From contig CAZVIK010000217.1 in assembly GCA_964627045.1 (NCBI GenBank), positions 1 through 6,459 of the forward strand: 6,459 bases of DNA. Reading direction: 5' to 3'. Below, in pieces: positions 6,093-6,459 of this stretch (position 1 is the first letter of the stretch; each line of letters starts with the position of its first letter). Under the pieces are notes generated by a model. That model ran no database searches, was not told where the DNA came from, and saw nothing but the letters and a program-made list of their open reading frames with translations. The position numbers were made by a program, and so were the translations under genes. This DNA comes from CAZVIK01 sp964627045 (GTDB lineage Bacteria > Acidobacteriota > Terriglobia > Bryobacterales > Bryobacteraceae).

Positions 6093-6102
6093 NNNNNNNN
6101 NN
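6093..6102. other. Assembly gap (ten Ns)
   Basis: Ten consecutive Ns mark a scaffold join of unknown true length. Adjacency of the reductase gene and the membrane-protein gene is therefore not proven. Confidence 0.98.
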
Positions 6103-6122
6103 AGGCGGGCATGAGGGCTGTC

Positions 6123-6459
6123 ATGGACGCGGATGACTCTCATCATCTGACGCTCAAAGAGCGAGAACTCGGGCTGCAGCGGGTGCTCCAAGTTTGGATC
6201 ATCACCGGCCTGACGTTCATGCTCCTGCCCGGCACGTTCCTGGGCCTCTGGAATCTGATCACGATCGCAGGCGAACACACAGCCACTCAGGTCGACCCGG
6301 CGTGGATTCAGGCTCACGGTCACGCCCAGATCTTCGGCTGGATCGGAACCTTCATTCTGGGTATTGGATTTTACTCCCTCACGAAAATGGGGCGTATTCC
6401 GGAGTTCGCCGTGGCGAGGGCCTGGGCGAGTTGGGCGCTTTGGACGCTTGGTGTGACCC
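6123..6459 (+). CDS. Polytopic membrane protein, NnrS-like or heme-copper-oxidase-like, 3' partial
   Basis: Only the first 112 codons are in the window. After a charged, His-containing N-terminus (1-20) come a hydrophobic segment at 21-49 (WIITGLTFMLLPGTFLGLWN region), a short polar loop with HTATQVDP, then W61-IQAHGHAQIFGWIG (62-75) leading a second membrane segment to about 86, and a third starting near 95. The two histidines H65 and H67 at the head of a helix followed by FGW recall metal or heme sites of NnrS proteins (WHxHE-x-x-FG) and of heme-copper oxidase relatives. NnrS fits the NsrR context because NnrS proteins protect against NO, but the motif is not identical. ATG 6123 has GAGGG five nt upstream; in-frame ATG 6111 is an alternative, and the frame stays open into the N gap. 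Confidence 0.6.
   Translation, partial: MDADDSHHLTLKERELGLQRVLQVWIITGLTFMLLPGTFLGLWNLITIAGEHTATQVDPAWIQAHGHAQIFGWIGTFILGIGFYSLTKMGRIPEFAVARAWASWALWTLGVT

Overview
The window is a bacterial chromosomal segment (about 58-60% GC by eye). It looks like a draft assembly, because a run of ten Ns (6093-6102) joins two contigs. A fused alpha/beta 2-oxoacid dehydrogenase E1, a diadenylate-cyclase-like (DAC-like) protein with a large N-terminal sensor region, and an NsrR-type regulator together suggest a free-living environmental bacterium. Acidobacteriota is my best guess, but it rests on family knowledge and no marker gene is present.

Layout. Positions 1-165 hold no gene I can support. On the minus strand, reading from 4007 down to 166, there is a tight three-gene operon. 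It runs: fused E1 (4007-1974), a DAC-like protein (1977-484, TTG start overlapping the E1 stop as TTGA), and a seven-iron ferredoxin (444-166). On the plus strand, starting 110 bp away from the E1 start, come an Rrf2/NsrR-family regulator (4118-4576), a redoxin-fold protein without the peroxidatic cysteine (4619-5128) and a ferredoxin-NAD(P)H-reductase-type flavoprotein (5241-5951, C-terminus apparently cut short). After an unassigned stretch and the N gap comes the start of a polytopic membrane protein that looks NnrS-like or heme-copper-like (6123 to the window end).

The 110-bp divergent intergenic region is the control centre. I read two good sigma70-type promoters that overlap head to head: TTGCAA-N17-TATAAC on plus and TTGACG-N18-TATACT on minus. 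An 11-bp sequence identical to the known NsrR half-site pattern (AAGATGTATTT on minus, 4096-4086) sits in the spacer of the minus promoter and at the expected start point of the plus promoter. One NO-sensing repressor could therefore control both arms. The predicted leader of the E1 operon also folds into a strong hairpin ending just before the E1 ribosome binding site.

Working model (inference): this is a nitric-oxide or nitrosative-stress divergon. NsrR would sense NO through an Fe-S cluster. The ferredoxin and the flavin reductase, on opposite arms, could form an electron-transfer pair. The E1 would feed 2-oxoacid-derived reducing power or acyl groups, although no E2 or E3 lies in the window. 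The DAC-like protein may link this to nucleotide signalling, although its catalytic RHR motif is not intact. This gene combination is the most unusual thing in the window.
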